DNA from: Hepsetus odoe
Taxonomy: Eukaryota > Chordata > Actinopteri > Characiformes > Hepsetidae
Direction: 5' to 3'
DNA: 64,000 nt
Assembly: GCA_017165825.1 (NCBI GenBank)
Contig: CM029378.1
Span: 19,364,682-19,428,681 of the forward strand
A program made the position numbers and the translations under genes. The notes beneath the pieces were generated by a model that saw nothing but the letters and a program-made list of their open reading frames with translations, did no database searches and was not told the origin of the DNA. Below, piece after piece: positions 12,379-24,865 of this stretch. Within the stretch, counting starts at the first letter, position 1; each line of letters begins with the position of its first letter.

Positions 12379-14006
12379 CTACACATGAAAACACGTCATT
12401 TGAAACAGATTTGACATCTAAGGCTTTATTAAATGTTTATTCTGAATGAAGGAAGGATTGATTAGCTTTCTGAAAAGTCAAATAAAACTTCCTGCTTGCA
12501 TCTTAATGTCATTTTTTGACATTGACAAAATGGCTGCGATTGGATGAGAGTTGTGTTGATCTTTATTCTGCAAATGGTCATTTTCTCATTAGATTGAATG
12601 CCATCGTTGACAGCTTTGTCCACACTCTCAACAGTTGCTATGAAAGAATGCACAGTGCATCTGTAGGTCAATAGTGATGATAATTGGCATTTCTGACAAT
12701 GATGTTGGCATGTTTTCACAGGGGTGCAACTGACAGCCCTTTTTCTTTCTTTTCCTCTCTCTCCCTCGCTCTCTCTCCCCGTGTTGCATTTTCAGACACG
12801 TGCGTCATTAAGCTGCAGCTGGTGCTGCTTTTTCAGTTATCACAAAAGCTTGGGAAAGAAGTGGGAAGCCTTTTTGTTGTGTGAGTTGGACCATAGTAGC
12901 GTAATTTGGGGGAGTTTGAGGTCTTTTAGCTTACCCGTGACTCGCAAATGACAAAGTCATCATTTGTTTGGAGAGTTTGGGAAAATAACAGAGTGTAACG
13001 GCAACTGAAAGAGGCATGACGGAGGGGCTGTGTGTGCGAGTGTGGGAGAGGCTGTAAAATGTAAAACAGTGCTCTCAGATGAGCAGTGTGTTGCTGAGGA
13101 AATGTGTGCGCTGTTTTGATTATGTAACGTCGTGCAGCACAGCGCCATCTGGCCCAGGCACAGGAGATAAGAGTTCAAAGAGAAAGCGTGGCCACACACA
13201 CACCCGCGTGTGTGCGCACACGCATAACAGCGACAGCCCATCATGTGTCATCATCCACCTTTCCCCCTGAGAACATGCGTCTGGGCTGTAAGCCCCTCGT
13301 TGTGTAAGCCTGGCTATTTTTGTCCCATATTGGAACAGATTCATAATAAACAAACAAAAAAAGAGCTTATCTGATACTTATTCGTTCTAATGTTTACGGT
13401 CCTTCTTCTTTCAAGGGCTTTAGCAGTGGAGATATTTTAATACCCAGCAGTACGTCTCCCTTTTTACGCAAGAAAACCAGTCATTTACAGTGTTTACATT
13501 ATCGCTCCCTTTTCCTGTCATGTGCCATTTAACTGCAGAGAGATAATCTTATCTGCTATGAAAGGCAGCGGCCTGGTGGACAATAAGCCAGTGTTATCCT
13601 GGGTCACTTCTGAATGAATGCTGAACACTCTTGAGCAAAGTGAGTGTTATCAGTACACATTTATTTGAATTACTTCAGGTCACTGCAAAGGGAAAAGGGT
13701 TTTATTTATACATATACATAACATAAAATATTAGGATGTTGGAGGCAATGTCATGATTGCTGAGCTCAGACTTCCCCAGCTTTCCCCACAGGCTCTGTTC
13801 ACCCTCAAAGGCCCAGACTTGAGGCACTTATCCCGAGGGACTTTCGAAATGATGTTATAAGTGAATCTAGCATTGAGAAAGTTGATGTGCTTTCTTGTAC
13901 AGTCGGTCAAATCTGCTGTGTTGGGGGATAATGATGATATCCACTTCTTTAGGCGAGGTGATGCTCACCAGGAACCCTAAATGGCCAACAGCTACTTTTA
14001 TTTCTG

Positions 14007-14027
14007 AAAAAAAAAAAAAAAAAAAAA
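14007..14027. repeat. (A)21 homopolymer
   Basis: An isolated A run. No retroposon body that would make it a poly(A) tail is recognisable directly upstream. Confidence 0.95.
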
Positions 14028-15784
14028 CAATCCTGCTCACCTGCTTTTCCAGGCAAAAATGCATGCAAGGGGTGACTGAATGAATGTAACTCTGAAGCTC
14101 ACTCTGGAGTGCACGACTATGTACAGCAAACCTCACCAAATGAAGATTCCCCACAATGTGCGTTTATTTGTGCTGCTATCCAGCCTTAGGAACATCATTA
14201 AATTATAATAACATATTAAACCGTAAGGGGCTTTAGGGGGGCATCTCCTGACTTCTCTTGCTCTCTTGCACCTCTCCCTTGTACAGTCGTATTCAGGGCT
14301 TCATTATTTATAGCTGCTGTTTCAGGAGGACTTTTACTGCTGCTGGATTGCCCTTACTCAGCACCTTCCTCCCTCTTTCTCTCTCTCTCTCTTTCTTCTT
14401 CAGCATGCTTTGGCCTTTGTCTGTGCCGGCTCTTTGATATACAGGCCTCTCCGATACTGAGCAGCCGGTTGTTCGGCTCCCCCGGCCCTGACCGCGTGGG
14501 CCACATCTATTGACACAAGGTGACCTGGGAATTGCAGGCTGGGGGACGAGCACTGCCGTCTTTCTCCTCAGGTCCCATTAAAGCTTTTTCTTTTGGCCTC
14601 CTGCCCAGGATATTTGTGTCCTAGCCTGAGCTTCAGTCCTCCCTCTTGTCCCACAGCTCTCCTCCTCCTCATGTCTTCATTTCACTCTTGAGAATGAGCC
14701 TGCTGCGCTTTTACTGTGAGATGTTTTGATTTTGGCCAGATTTAGCGGTCACAGTTAATTGAGCGATATCAGTTTGTTGAATTGAAAGTGATTAGTTGGC
14801 TGTCTGCCTGAAAATTATGCATGATTTTAATTTCTTTTTGTTGGAAACCTGAGAGACTATTGATCCAGCTGTTAGTATATATCTTTTATATTACTTGTAT
14901 GACTTAAATTCTTTAGAAAAAGGCTTGCTGTTTTTCAGCCAGTTTAATTTTTATTTTTTATATTTAGTTTTTCATCTTTAATTGCTCAAATATTATATGT
15001 AGCTCAATAATTAGTAATGGATTACTGATACAAACTGTAACATCCCCACTCTACCCGTTCCTGTGTAAATGTACTCCCTTCCTTTTAGTGTAAACCGCAC
15101 ACAAAACAAAAACCTGATCTAGTCTCAGTCCTCATTGTCCTTCTGTTCCCTCTTCGCTACCGTCAAAATCTTTAAAATCTTTTATCCATCTTAGTCACTC
15201 CTTTTGATGCAAAACTAATCAGTGTAAATCTACCTTCTGAATTTCATTTGATAGATTTTTACTGAATTTATTTGTATTTTTGTGAACGTCGTGAAGATCA
15301 CTGACGGGGCTGTGTGTGGTTTGCAGTTCCATGCTTCCGTCTTTCATCGTTCATGCAAACTCTCCAGCAGGAACCCCTGCATGCTTCATGCTGGCTTTAC
15401 CACACTGGCTGTTGGATTAAGCCCAGTGTGTGCTGGTCTGCTACAAGAGATGAAATTACTCTTGTTAGGAACAATGCGTCAGTTTATAATCTTCAAAGCC
15501 ATGGTGTGAAAACCCATTATTTTCATCAGTGAGTGTTGGTGACTCAAATGTAAGGCTAAGGGCGCCCGTGTTTTGAGATGATCTTTATCATGCAAGCTGA
15601 AAGGGACCTCTTGTGTGGTGGAAAGAAAATGGAGAGAGATTTTTTCCTTCCCTTTTCATTTTTGAAGTATGGAGCACGTAACTAAGTCAGGGGCATTTTG
15701 AGCTGATTTCACAGGAAGTACAGGAAGATACATGATCAGTCAGGAAGTTGAAACGAGCTTTCAGTAGAACTGCTTTTTACCCAT

Positions 15785-15935
15785 ACAATACACACATGTG
15801 CAGCAGGTGCCCAGGGAGCAGTGATGGGGACAGTACTTTGCTCAAGGGTACCTCAGAACAACCTACTGGTCTGGGATTTGGGGCCTAGTGGTTAGGGATT
15901 AGGCGCCAAATCCCAGACTAGGCCTCCACTGCCCC
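15785..15935 (-). mobile_element. Truncated, internally rearranged family-1 SINE
   Basis: From 15785 to about 15880 the sequence is the family body in minus orientation (GCAGTGATGGGGACAGTACT, then CTCAAGGGTACCTCAG and CTACTGGTCTGGGATTT). Next the A-box region appears in plus orientation (GGGGCCTAGTGGTTAGGG at 15880-15897). The minus orientation then resumes (ACTAGGCCTCCACTGCCCC, ending at 15935). The flipped part is bounded by the inverted 11-mers CTGGGATTTGG (15871-15881) and CCAAATCCCAG (15906-15916). The tail half of the element is missing. Confidence 0.75.
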
Positions 15936-17825
15936 AGTTTAGACCACACCTACAAAAACGGATCATTTATGCAATCAAGATGAATTTGATTTATTTATTT
16001 ATTTTTTCCATGAAAGTGAAAAATCCTAAAATGTTAATAAATATCCCCTAAAGATATTGGTGCATGAAAAATTTTTAGCAGACTAAAATTACAGCTTGCT
16101 TTGATTTATGGTTACCTCACCCCAACACACTTCATTTATTTATTTTTTTGCTTTGCGCGGAATAAAACCCATAACTCAGAAGACTGAGGAAAATGTTAAT
16201 GAGCGTTTTTAATAATTACAATCATCTCTAATGATTGCATGAGGTTGATCATGTCCCAAACAGCACATCTGTACAGAACATAGTATTGTTCACTGCTGCT
16301 AAATAGAAACGGAGCCTTTGTTATCTGAACACCTGCGTATGTAAGGACACTCGCCAGAGTGCGCAGTTAGAAAAACGGTAAATTTAGCCCCAAGGAAAAA
16401 AAAACAATGTAAATGTGCATTTAGAGGTACAAAATGGCTTTTTAGGTCCAGTTCTGCACCTCGAATGAGTTCTAAAAATACACTTTATTCCCTTTCCCAT
16501 GGGAAAGTGGAGCTCAGACAGGGCGTACGCTTTCAAAGCAAAATTGTAGAATATATATCTGTAATAAAATGTGGTACAATCATATTCCCTGACTAAAGGT
16601 GCTAAAGAGTTATCCTTTCTCTGCAGTGGCAGTGCTCTGAAAGGTACATTGAGGGTGTACTCTGGCATGGTAGAAGCTTTAATGAAAGCAGTTCAAGTCT
16701 CACTGTAGAGAAGAAAGGTTGGGCTATTCTTGAATTAAAGCCTCTTCCTTTAAGTCCAGGTTCTGCCTTGTAGGTGTGATCAAAGCCTTGATTAATGTTT
16801 TTCATTAGCCTAAAGCTGCTGCCCCTTTCTGGACAAAATCAAGGCAGTCCCTCCCTCTGTATTAGCTCATGAGCAGGTTGTCAATAATGCCTGTCAGCAT
16901 GATCCATTTCTCTCTTGCTTTTTATTTTACCAGATTTCAGGAAACAATAAATTAACTACTGTCTCTCCTCTGCTAGAGAAATTAATTTAACCATTGGCTC
17001 AGCTAATTCAGGACATGCTCATTTTTGTTTTATTTTATTTGAGCCTGCTGTTTTTGTAGTTCTGTGATATCATTTACGCATGCTCGACCATATTTATGTG
17101 ACCTTTGCCTTCTGACAGTTATCCCGGGAAGATTTTTCTACCGTGCTCTGTGTGCGCTTCTTTTTGGATGATCAGCCAAACGGTCCACGAGTTTGCATGA
17201 TGTGTCGCTTTGTGTTTGTAGTACAAGGTGTCAACTTTGTGTCGTTTTTATAGAGAAACAGAGAGTGAGAGTAAAAACAAAGAGGCAGCGAGTGGTAGGT
17301 ATAAGGATAAGGAGAGTGCAGATGATTCTTCACTGCCAAATGCACAGCTGGCTCCTTAATGGCACCAGTCATTGGTAGGCAGCTTTTATGGCTCAGCCTG
17401 GGGCTGCTTTGTCCCGCTAAAAGCCAGGGGAGGGGCTATGGAGAAATGTCACGGCTTCATGGTGCAAATCACATCTCCCCCACCCTGTGTTCCCTCACCA
17501 CAGCTGTTTTTTATTTGTCAGTCTACATTCTGCTGTGAACCATGTTCTCCCTTTCAGGCATCTGCTTTTGCCTATAGTCGCATTCAGTTTAATTCCCCAA
17601 ACTGACTGGCATTCAAGAAAGATGCAGCAATTGCAGGCAACTCCCCCATATTTAATGGTGGATTCAGTGTCTAATCTCAGACATTTTTGACTCCAGGTGG
17701 TTAAACACAGTTACCCTCCATCATAATTGTCCATAGTGTTATTTAACTGTTCTATCGCCAGATTATGTGGTGGTGTTAAATCAGCATAGGCTTTGAGTGT
17801 ATGGGTTAAATGCATAGAAGCATTT

Positions 17826-18098
17826 GAAAGTGAAAGTGAAAAAGTGAAGGTGACAACCCTTGTCATTGCGAGGTCACGGCACAGCACACATGAACCACAA
17901 CGAAATTGGACCTCCGCATTTAACCCATGCACACTCAAACCCGTGCAGCAGTGGGCAGCTATTGAAAGCGCCCGGGGAGCAGTGATGGGGACGGTACCTT
18001 GCTCAAGGGTACCTCAGGGCAACCTATTGGGAAGGGGTTTGAACCCCCGATCCTCCGATCCTGCGGCTAACGCCCTAACCGCTAGGCCACCGCTGCCC
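17826..18098 (-). mobile_element. Full-length family-1 SINE, inverted
   Basis: This is one of the most intact copies. In reverse complement it begins GGGCAGCGGTGGCCTAGCGG and has a B box of the form GGGGTTCAAACCCC. It then carries the complete body: GTTGCCCTGAGGTACCCTTG, the CGCTTTCAATAGCTGCCCAC block, the GGGTTAAATGCGGAGGTCC block and TGTGCTGTGCCGTGACCTCG. The tail is a repeated CACTTTCACTTTCA. The head is tRNA-like with A and B boxes about 35 bp apart, as in pol III-driven SINEs. It is a good reference copy for the family in this window. Confidence 0.92.
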
Positions 18099-18104
18099 AT
18101 TTAG

Positions 18105-18149
18105 GTGTGGTTCAATGTGTGCAGTGCTCCAAAATGGTCACTTTCACTT
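18105..18149 (+). mobile_element. 3' tail fragment of a family-1 SINE in plus orientation
   Basis: Seven bases after the inverted full-length copy lies GTGTGGTTCAATGTGTGCAG, then AATGG and TCACTTTCACTT. This matches only the last ~45 bp of the family, in the opposite orientation to its neighbour. Confidence 0.6.
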
Positions 18150-19075
18150 GTTGATTTCTGAAATGTAGCACATGAGTACCGTGCCTTGGCCTTGGTCTGT
18201 GGCCACCATGAAGGAAGAAATGTTCTTATTCAAAAGACCGATTATTGTTTGCAGAAATGTTCCTTCTCACAGAAGAAGGAAAAAGGTGCCCTAGCAAGTG
18301 TGCCGGTGTGACAACAAGGTTTTGGGGACACTCACCTCAGCTGGGTGCTCTGCATGCCTTTCTGTGCCTCACTGCATTTCTGTGAGTGTAGTGCCTTTAT
18401 TCTGCCCTAACTGCATGCCAAGCTAGTGCTTCTGGTCAACAGACCATTAATAGCTTGCACAGAAGATTGTGAGGCAACTGCTGGAGGAGGCTGGCATGAT
18501 CAGCTTTAGTGTTGATCTGCTTGTTAGTGAATTTATTGACTGCCTGGAGGTCACTGCTGTCATCACATGTGCTTTGTTCTCACAACTGTTCAAGTCCCTC
18601 AGGCTTACAAACCATTGACCTAATCATAGTATCTGTGGATGTTCTTGTATGCAAAAGATCAAAATATCTACAAAAAGGAGTGACGCAGTGTTGGTTAGGA
18701 CTGAGGGGCTTATGATGTGTATTGCCCATGGTTTGCTGCTGAGAAGGAGTAATGATTGCGCAAGCAATGTCTAATTTATGACTTAAAGGTTTGTGAATAT
18801 TCATTAGCTGTCTGTATCTTGGACAAAACCTTGTATTAGTATGCCTTTTGCTAAGCAACGCCTGTCTGCATGAAGAGAAAATGTTATGGTTTTATCTCAC
18901 ACACAGCTTCTGAGGACTATGTAGTGAAACAGAGTTGAATTGGTTTACTGAAACTGATACTTAGAGAAGATCCTGGTTTATGTCTAGATTCAAAAGATTA
19001 TCAGCTTTGTTTCTCTCATACTCCCGCCTATTATCGTTGTCTCTCCGTTTGAGATGAACGATGTACTGCTGCTGA

Positions 19076-19264
19076 GGGCAGCGGTGGCATAGCGGTTAGG
19101 GAGTTGGCCCCGGGTTCGAATCCCAGACCAGTAGGTTGCCCTGAGGTACCCTTGAACAAGGTACCACCCCTATCACCGCTCTCCCTGCTGCATGATGAGT
19201 ATGGGTGAAAAGCAGAGACAGAATTTCATGCTGTGCGGTGTTTCAGTAACATTTTCACTTTCAC
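19076..19264 (+). mobile_element. tRNA-derived SINE, family 1, with internal deletions
   Basis: The head GGGCAGCGGTGGCATAGCGG is followed closely by an intact B box (GGGTTCGAATCCC) and CAGACCAGTAGGTTGCCCTG. The segment between the A and B boxes is shortened relative to the 17826-18098 copy, and part of the middle body is missing. The ATTTTCACTTTCAC tail is present. Confidence 0.88.
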
Positions 19265-20682
19265 ATAAAGATTGAATTAATGGAGAACTTCAATCAGAAT
19301 GTTTTTTAGTTCATTTCTCTTCTGATTCCATTGGACGAACAGTTTGCTTCAAGTTGGAGGCTCTAGGACAAGCAGTGGACAATACTCACAGCCTCCCATT
19401 GTACATGAGTTTGTTTATCTTTGTCATTGGAGCCAGCCCTGTACTCTCTGCAGCTGTTTTGTATGGAGCGCTAAAACCTCATATGTGGAAGCTTTGGTCT
19501 GTGTTGACCTCTGTGTTTCAAAGGACATGCATGGTTATCACTATGACTCAGTTGCACAGTATGGGCTTAGTCCTGCACAAGCCATTATTCATACATAGTT
19601 GCAGGCATTAAACAACCGTCTTTCCTTCTTGTGGAGTGCTTGTGCTTTCGTCATTCCTTAAGCAGTGTGGGAGAGGAGACAAGCCTTAAACTCATTTCTC
19701 GAGTGCTCAATCTGTTGTTTTATGAGACAGTGTGGAGCCAGTGCTCCAAAACCCACCATTACATGATTCTGAGTTTTACACAACCTGAGGCATTCTCTTC
19801 TGGAAGGGGTGGATGGGTGTGCCACACCATGCTGCAGCATTTTTGTGCTTTTGAAAGTACAGAGCAAAGAAGCAGCAAATTGAAGCTGTGATGTTTTATT
19901 GAGATAAGTGTTCTCTTCACATAGTTAAAAGCTGTGATGACAGAACGGATCAAATTACCTCATATGTGCAACAAAAGGGTGACTTAATTAGAATTACGCA
20001 GCTTTATAAGCCCAACAAGCATTTTCAGTGTTCATGGTTGTGTTCAGGATCCTGCTCTTACATGTGCTCCACTTAAAACGATTCTTGCCTAACAGCAGTT
20101 ACTGTCACAACAAACCTGCATCACCATTAAGAGCTTGTAAAAGACCAATACAATTTGCTTTTAGAAGGGGGGGAGAAAAAAAAAGGAACCAACCTGGACG
20201 CCAATAATGTGCACACGGTTTGGCTTGCTGATCAAATAAAGTAAGGTTTTATTTAGTGAATGTAGGTTTGGGAATTTGTGTTAGTATTTGTTTTAAAAGA
20301 TATCGGTGTACAGAACGCGTATTCTCCACACATTTTCTGTATATTTTCAGTTTATTTTAAATAATAAATAAAAGCTCTGAACATCACATTGTTTCTCCGC
20401 TTCGTGGAGCTCCTGAGTGTGCAGATAGTTTAAGAAAGCTGTCTTTTCAAGCTTTGTTGCCCTGACAGTAGTTAGCTCTGTCTTCTCTGCCGTCTGCTCT
20501 CGCTCAGCTGGATTATTATGTGAGAAGATCAGACTTCATAAGATTGATTACATCATGGAGAAGGGATTTCAATCTTACGATCAATCTTGGGATTCCATAA
20601 CTAACTTGTCTTAGAAAGAGCACTGATTGGTCACACGGCAGACTGCATGTGTGCTCACTGTAGTGATGGCGGTACTTTACAG

Positions 20683-20925
20683 CAGTGGTCCTCAACCAGC
20701 GGGCCGAAAAAAAAAGATTTTATTGATTATCGGAGTCTAAAAGACTATTTAGAAAAAATGCACATCTCGTTCATGTGATACGGTACTTAAAAAATTAAGC
20801 CCACAAGGTAGCAAAAAAAAAGTAGTATTTTTTATGCACTTTGTTTTTAACTGTTTCTATGCTGGTCCGTGAAATATTGTTTTACATGAAACCGGTCCGT
20901 GGTGCAAAATGGTTGGGGACCGCTG
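20683..20925. mobile_element. hAT-type MITE with perfect 8-bp target duplication
   Basis: A 243-bp non-coding element bounded by the inverted ends CAGTGGTCCTCAACC and GGTTGGGGACCGCTG. It is flanked on both sides by the identical octamer CTTTACAG (20675-20682 and 20926-20933). CAGTGGTYCCCAACC-type ends with 8-bp duplications are typical of hAT-superfamily non-autonomous elements in vertebrates. The inner sequence is AT-rich with subterminal copies of CCGGTCCGTG. There is no transposase, so it must have been mobilised in trans. Confidence 0.93.
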
Positions 20926-20948
20926 CTTTACAGCACCCTCTTAAAGAT

Positions 20949-21158
20949 GGGGTGTTGGTCGTTTAGTGGTAGGATACTTGCCTGGGGACCCATGGAACAA
21001 GAGGTCGCAGGTTCAAATCCCACATCCAGAACTTCCGCCATTGGGTTCCTGACCAAAACCCTGAACCCAAAGTTGCCCAGGGGGGACTGTCCCTGTAATC
21101 AGGACATAGAAGTCGCTCTGGATTAAAGCGTCAGCTAAATGTCGTCGTAAATGTAAAG
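20949..21158 (+). mobile_element. tRNA-derived SINE, family 2
   Basis: The head reads GGTGTTGGTCGTTTAGTGGT with a B box GGTTCAAATCCC. The body contains CCTGACCAAAACCCTGAACC and GACTGTCCCTGTAATCAGGA. The 3' end is CGCTCTGGATTAAAGCGTC, then AGCTAAATGTC and a GTAAATGTAAA tail. This tail type (CTGGATAAGAGCGTCTGCTAAATG) is widespread in teleost SINEs and differs from family 1. It starts only 16 bp after the hAT target duplication. Confidence 0.88.
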
Positions 21159-21626
21159 ATAACGTGAGATTGCAGTCCAGTAATTATACATTTGACTTTA
21201 TTAAAAAGTAGCTGATCCGGGAGTCAACTAAGAGCCATGAACTCTTTGTGTTCTAGCACTTTGTTTTTTAGTGATATGGCATGGCTCTTAGCATCTGCTT
21301 TGAAATTCCTTTAAGCAGACAACTAAACAAAATAAATTGCATGATGCCATGTAGAGTATGTTAAACAAATTATATTATTCACACTATTATTTGCAAAGTT
21401 AGAGTTGCATATTTTTAAGAAATAAAGAGTGGGTCTATTTGACTTTGCAGATCTTGGGCTATGTGATCAATATATTTCTTCCAGATACTGCATTCAATTT
21501 CTCTAGTTTTCAGAATCGATTTCTTTTGGTATGAAATGTTTCTCAAGTGGGATATAGAGGGATGGACCTCCCATACAGCTTCATAAAGTGGAAAGGGTCA
21601 TAAAATGGAAAGGATGGCACAAGTAT

Positions 21627-21825
21627 AGCGTGGTGGTCTAGTGGTAGGGTACTTGCCTATGGACCAATGGCTCAAGAGGTCCCAGGTTCGAATCCCACTA
21701 CCATCACTGGGTCCCTGAGCAAGACCCTTAACCCGGAGTGTCTCCAGGGAGACTGTCCCTGTAATCAGGACATGCAAGTCGCTCTGGATAAGATCGTCTG
21801 CTAAATGCCTTAAATGTAAATGTAA
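21627..21825 (+). mobile_element. tRNA-derived SINE, family 2
   Basis: The head is GCGTGGTGGTCTAGTGGTAG and the B box is GGTTCGAATCCC. The body has CCCTGAGCAAGACCCTTAAC and GGGAGACTGTCCCTGTAATC, followed by GCTCTGGATAAGATCGTCTG and a (TAAATG)n-like tail. It lies 470 bp from another copy of the same family in the same orientation. Confidence 0.9.
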
Positions 21826-23345
21826 GTGTTGGTATATTGCACTGCTCCACCGGCAGTTCATTTACTTTCCTGGTCACTTTAACCAATAGGGGGGAATTTT
21901 GTCTTGTATTTAACTTTAGAAACATGTATTTCACTCGGAGAATAATGTTCGGTTCAAACATTTGTAGCATTTTGTCTAAATGCTTTACCTTGGTACGGCT
22001 GGCTACCCCCCCCTTCCTCATACACAGGCATTAGTTCAGCTAGTTGGCACAGACGCAGCGGCTTTTCCTGTGTCCTCTTGTCTTTGATGTCTCTGTCTGC
22101 TGTCTCTTTGTTCAGTGCGGATTACAGTGAACTCTTGCTGTGACTGCTATTGAAAACCACACTTCTTTTAGCCCCAGGGAGGACTGTCACAGAAAGGCTC
22201 GTTCTCTTCCCCCTTTGCCATTCTCTTTCGTCTTATTTTTTTATTTTTTCTAAATGCTAAAGGAAGTGCTCCAGCCTGGTTATGTTCACCTCAGCAGCAC
22301 CCATGACTTTCCTGCCTATTATCTCTCACTGGCCATTCTTCCACCCAGTGGTTTTTGTCTGGCAACATGAGAAAGGGATTTTATTGAAGAAAGCTCACAA
22401 TTATAATGCAAGAGCAGGTGGGTTTGTGTGTGAATGTGTAATGTTGCCGTTTGGTGGTTGGCATGCATCGGTGCTCGTTGGCTCCACTCCTGCAGCTCCA
22501 CGCTCTTTCTCTCGGCTGTCTGTTTACCCGTCCGACTCAAACAAAGTGATGTTCTCCCTGGGTGGGCTCACTTTGCTACATCCCGCAGGCCCTAGAATCT
22601 CCCCTTGATCAGCTGCATGGTCTCCGTAGGCAGTATACTCTCATGCCAAGCCCCTAATACATTTTCCTCTCTTTAGGGGTTTATTTATAGAAGGACTTCC
22701 GCTTCCACTGTTCCGGCCCAGCAAGTCCCACTGAGACAATGATGTTTACTTTGAAGTATTACAGCTCCAGAAGTGACCATCCTGAACCTGTGACCCCTTG
22801 CTCGTTTACACTGTAAACAAACCAGGTCCCCCTGACCTGAGAGGGCAGAAAACAAACCCTGTACCTGTTTGCAAACTTAATCAATATTTTTTTTGTTTTT
22901 TTTTTGTTTTTTTGTTTTTTTTTTGGATCATCAGATTAAATTATGAGGTTCCTTTCAGAACTGGGAGCCTGTGTTGTTTTGGGCTGAGTGCAGATGGTGG
23001 AATCTAAGCATGACTTTTCCATATGCCTGCGTAAATATTGAGCTTCACTCATGGGAGCAGTTGCTGCAGTGTTTGTTTGCATTGAGATTGGAGAATAACA
23101 TGCATGCCACTATGTAGCTGTTCAAAATAACCCAGTCTGCTTCCTTAATTTGTGAGTCATGTCCTCTGGGATTTCATTCCTTATTGTAAAGGATTAAGAT
23201 CAGATTAATCCTGCTGCTGGTGTGTGAGCAATAATTCTGCAATGGATTGAGAACCATGTTCAATGCACGTAGTTAAATGTATGCATACATCTTTTTTCTG
23301 CAAAAGTTGACCCAAAAAGTTAAAACAATCGCACACCCTCTAGTC

Positions 23346-23411
23346 TATATATATATAAATAATAATAATAATAATAATATATCTCTCTCTCTCTCTCTCT
23401 CTGTCTGTCTA
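23346..23411. repeat. Compound (TA)n(AAT)n(CT)n microsatellite
   Basis: Adjacent runs of TA, AAT and CT, ending in CTGTCTGTCT. Confidence 0.95.
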
Positions 23412-23969
23412 GATGACTCTGTGTCTGAGTCATAAAGTAGTGGTGTTAGGCTGCACTGTGTACGCACACGTTCACACACGCCCGAACTCCTACACCACCC
23501 ACAGTGCAAAGTGTGCATGTGTTCTTTGTCCAGGTCTCACATACTGCACACCACTCTTAAGTTTAATAGTGTGTGATACAAGCTTTAAGCCCTGTCAGGA
23601 AATTTGACAGCCAGTCAGCTCAAATGTAGACTACAAAAAGACACACTCTTCAGTCTAGTCTTTGCACTGTCCCCATAGATCAGACCACGATCACTTTCTA
23701 ATCGCAATTGTCAGTGTGTCCTGGTGCAATGCTGTTACGCCCTTATCAGGGCAGCATTAAACCCCACTGTGTGACATGTTTCTCCTTAGCTGTTTCTGGA
23801 TTGTCCTGAGTCGACACTGGAACTGTAACTTTTGTGCAGTCTCCCTCTATTTCCACATGTAGTTGATGTTTTTGGGTTTTGCACTGAAACAAATTGGGCT
23901 AAAGTGTAATACCAGTGTAATCACTCATCTGAAAATATTTGGATATAAAAACTGTAAATATTACTAAGC

Positions 23970-24015
23970 ATCTCTCTCTCTCTCTCTCTCTCTCTTGCTC
24001 ATGCTCTCTCCTTCT

Positions 24016-24054
<39 letters not shown>

Positions 24055-24066
24055 GCTCTCTCCATT
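23970..24066. repeat. (CT)n microsatellite with CGCG interruptions
   Basis: Nearly 100 bases of CT repeats interrupted by GCTCATGCTCTC and by CGCGCTCTC units. It makes a Ser/Leu-rich open frame that is not a gene. Confidence 0.95.
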
Positions 24067-24224
24067 CTCTTCTTTTTTTCGGTCATATGCAGAAACCCTC
24101 TTTATTCACAGTGGCACAGGGCCCCGTTTCTTTGAGAGTGAAATCTATTTGAAGCCTTTATGTTCAAAGCAGCCCAATATGTACCAGTCTCAGGTGGAAA
24201 GAGGCTGAGAGGATTAGGAGACCC

Positions 24225-24225
<1 letters not shown>

Positions 24226-24255
<30 letters not shown>
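24226..24255. repeat. (CG)n(CA)n alternating purine-pyrimidine run
   Basis: A CACGCGCGCGCACACA start continues as CA repeats. Alternating CG/CA DNA of this type is prone to the Z-form. Confidence 0.93.
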
Positions 24256-24643
24256 TAGCCATTCATTCTTCTGGAAGAACCGGGCATGCACCCTCACACA
24301 CCTGCTGTTAACAGTAGACTATGCTGTCAGACACAGTAGGCCTGTCTGCTCCAAGTCTCCTTATCAGGCAGCATTTTTGGTCAGTCCACCTGTTTTTTAT
24401 CAGCTTTGTTAATAAACACTACTAAGTCGAGCTACCCAAGTTTTTCACTAAATGCATCCCTTTACAGGCAGTGATTTTAGACAACCTCTGGGCTGACGAT
24501 TGTATCAGATTCCTCCACTTCTGATTCTGAGGTGGTGCAAAAAGACCTTGTATTCTAAAAAAACACATTGTAGCCTCATTTTAGTATTTAGCTAAACCAT
24601 GAAGGTGGCATCAGCAGAGCTGCAGGTAAACAAACACATTTTT

Positions 24644-24865
24644 AGGGCAGTGGTGGCATGGTGGTTTGGGACTAAGCCCCAGGAGTGGTTGTAGGTTCAG
24701 ATCCCAGTAGGTTGCCCTGAGGTACCTTAAAAGCAAGGTATGGCCCCAGGTCCTGAATGTGGCTGATCACAGCTGCATGGTGTGTGTATGTGTGTGGGTT
24801 AAATGCAGAAGTATTTGGTTGTGCACTTTGGTTGCGGCTCACAATGACACACAATCACTTTCACT
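24644..24865 (+). mobile_element. Diverged family-1 SINE
   Basis: The head is AGGGCAGTGGTGGCATGGTGG. The B box is altered to GGTTCAGATCCC and is followed by AGTAGGTTGCCCTGAGGTAC. The middle is diverged, then come GGGTTAAATGCAGAAG and CACAATCACTTTCAC. It is clearly older than the 17826-18098 copy. Confidence 0.8.

Noticed and set aside
17826..18104. tRNA-like A and B boxes suggesting a tRNA gene
   Set aside because: No cloverleaf with acceptor stem and anticodon arm can be made; the boxes belong to the SINE head, as in the other copies.
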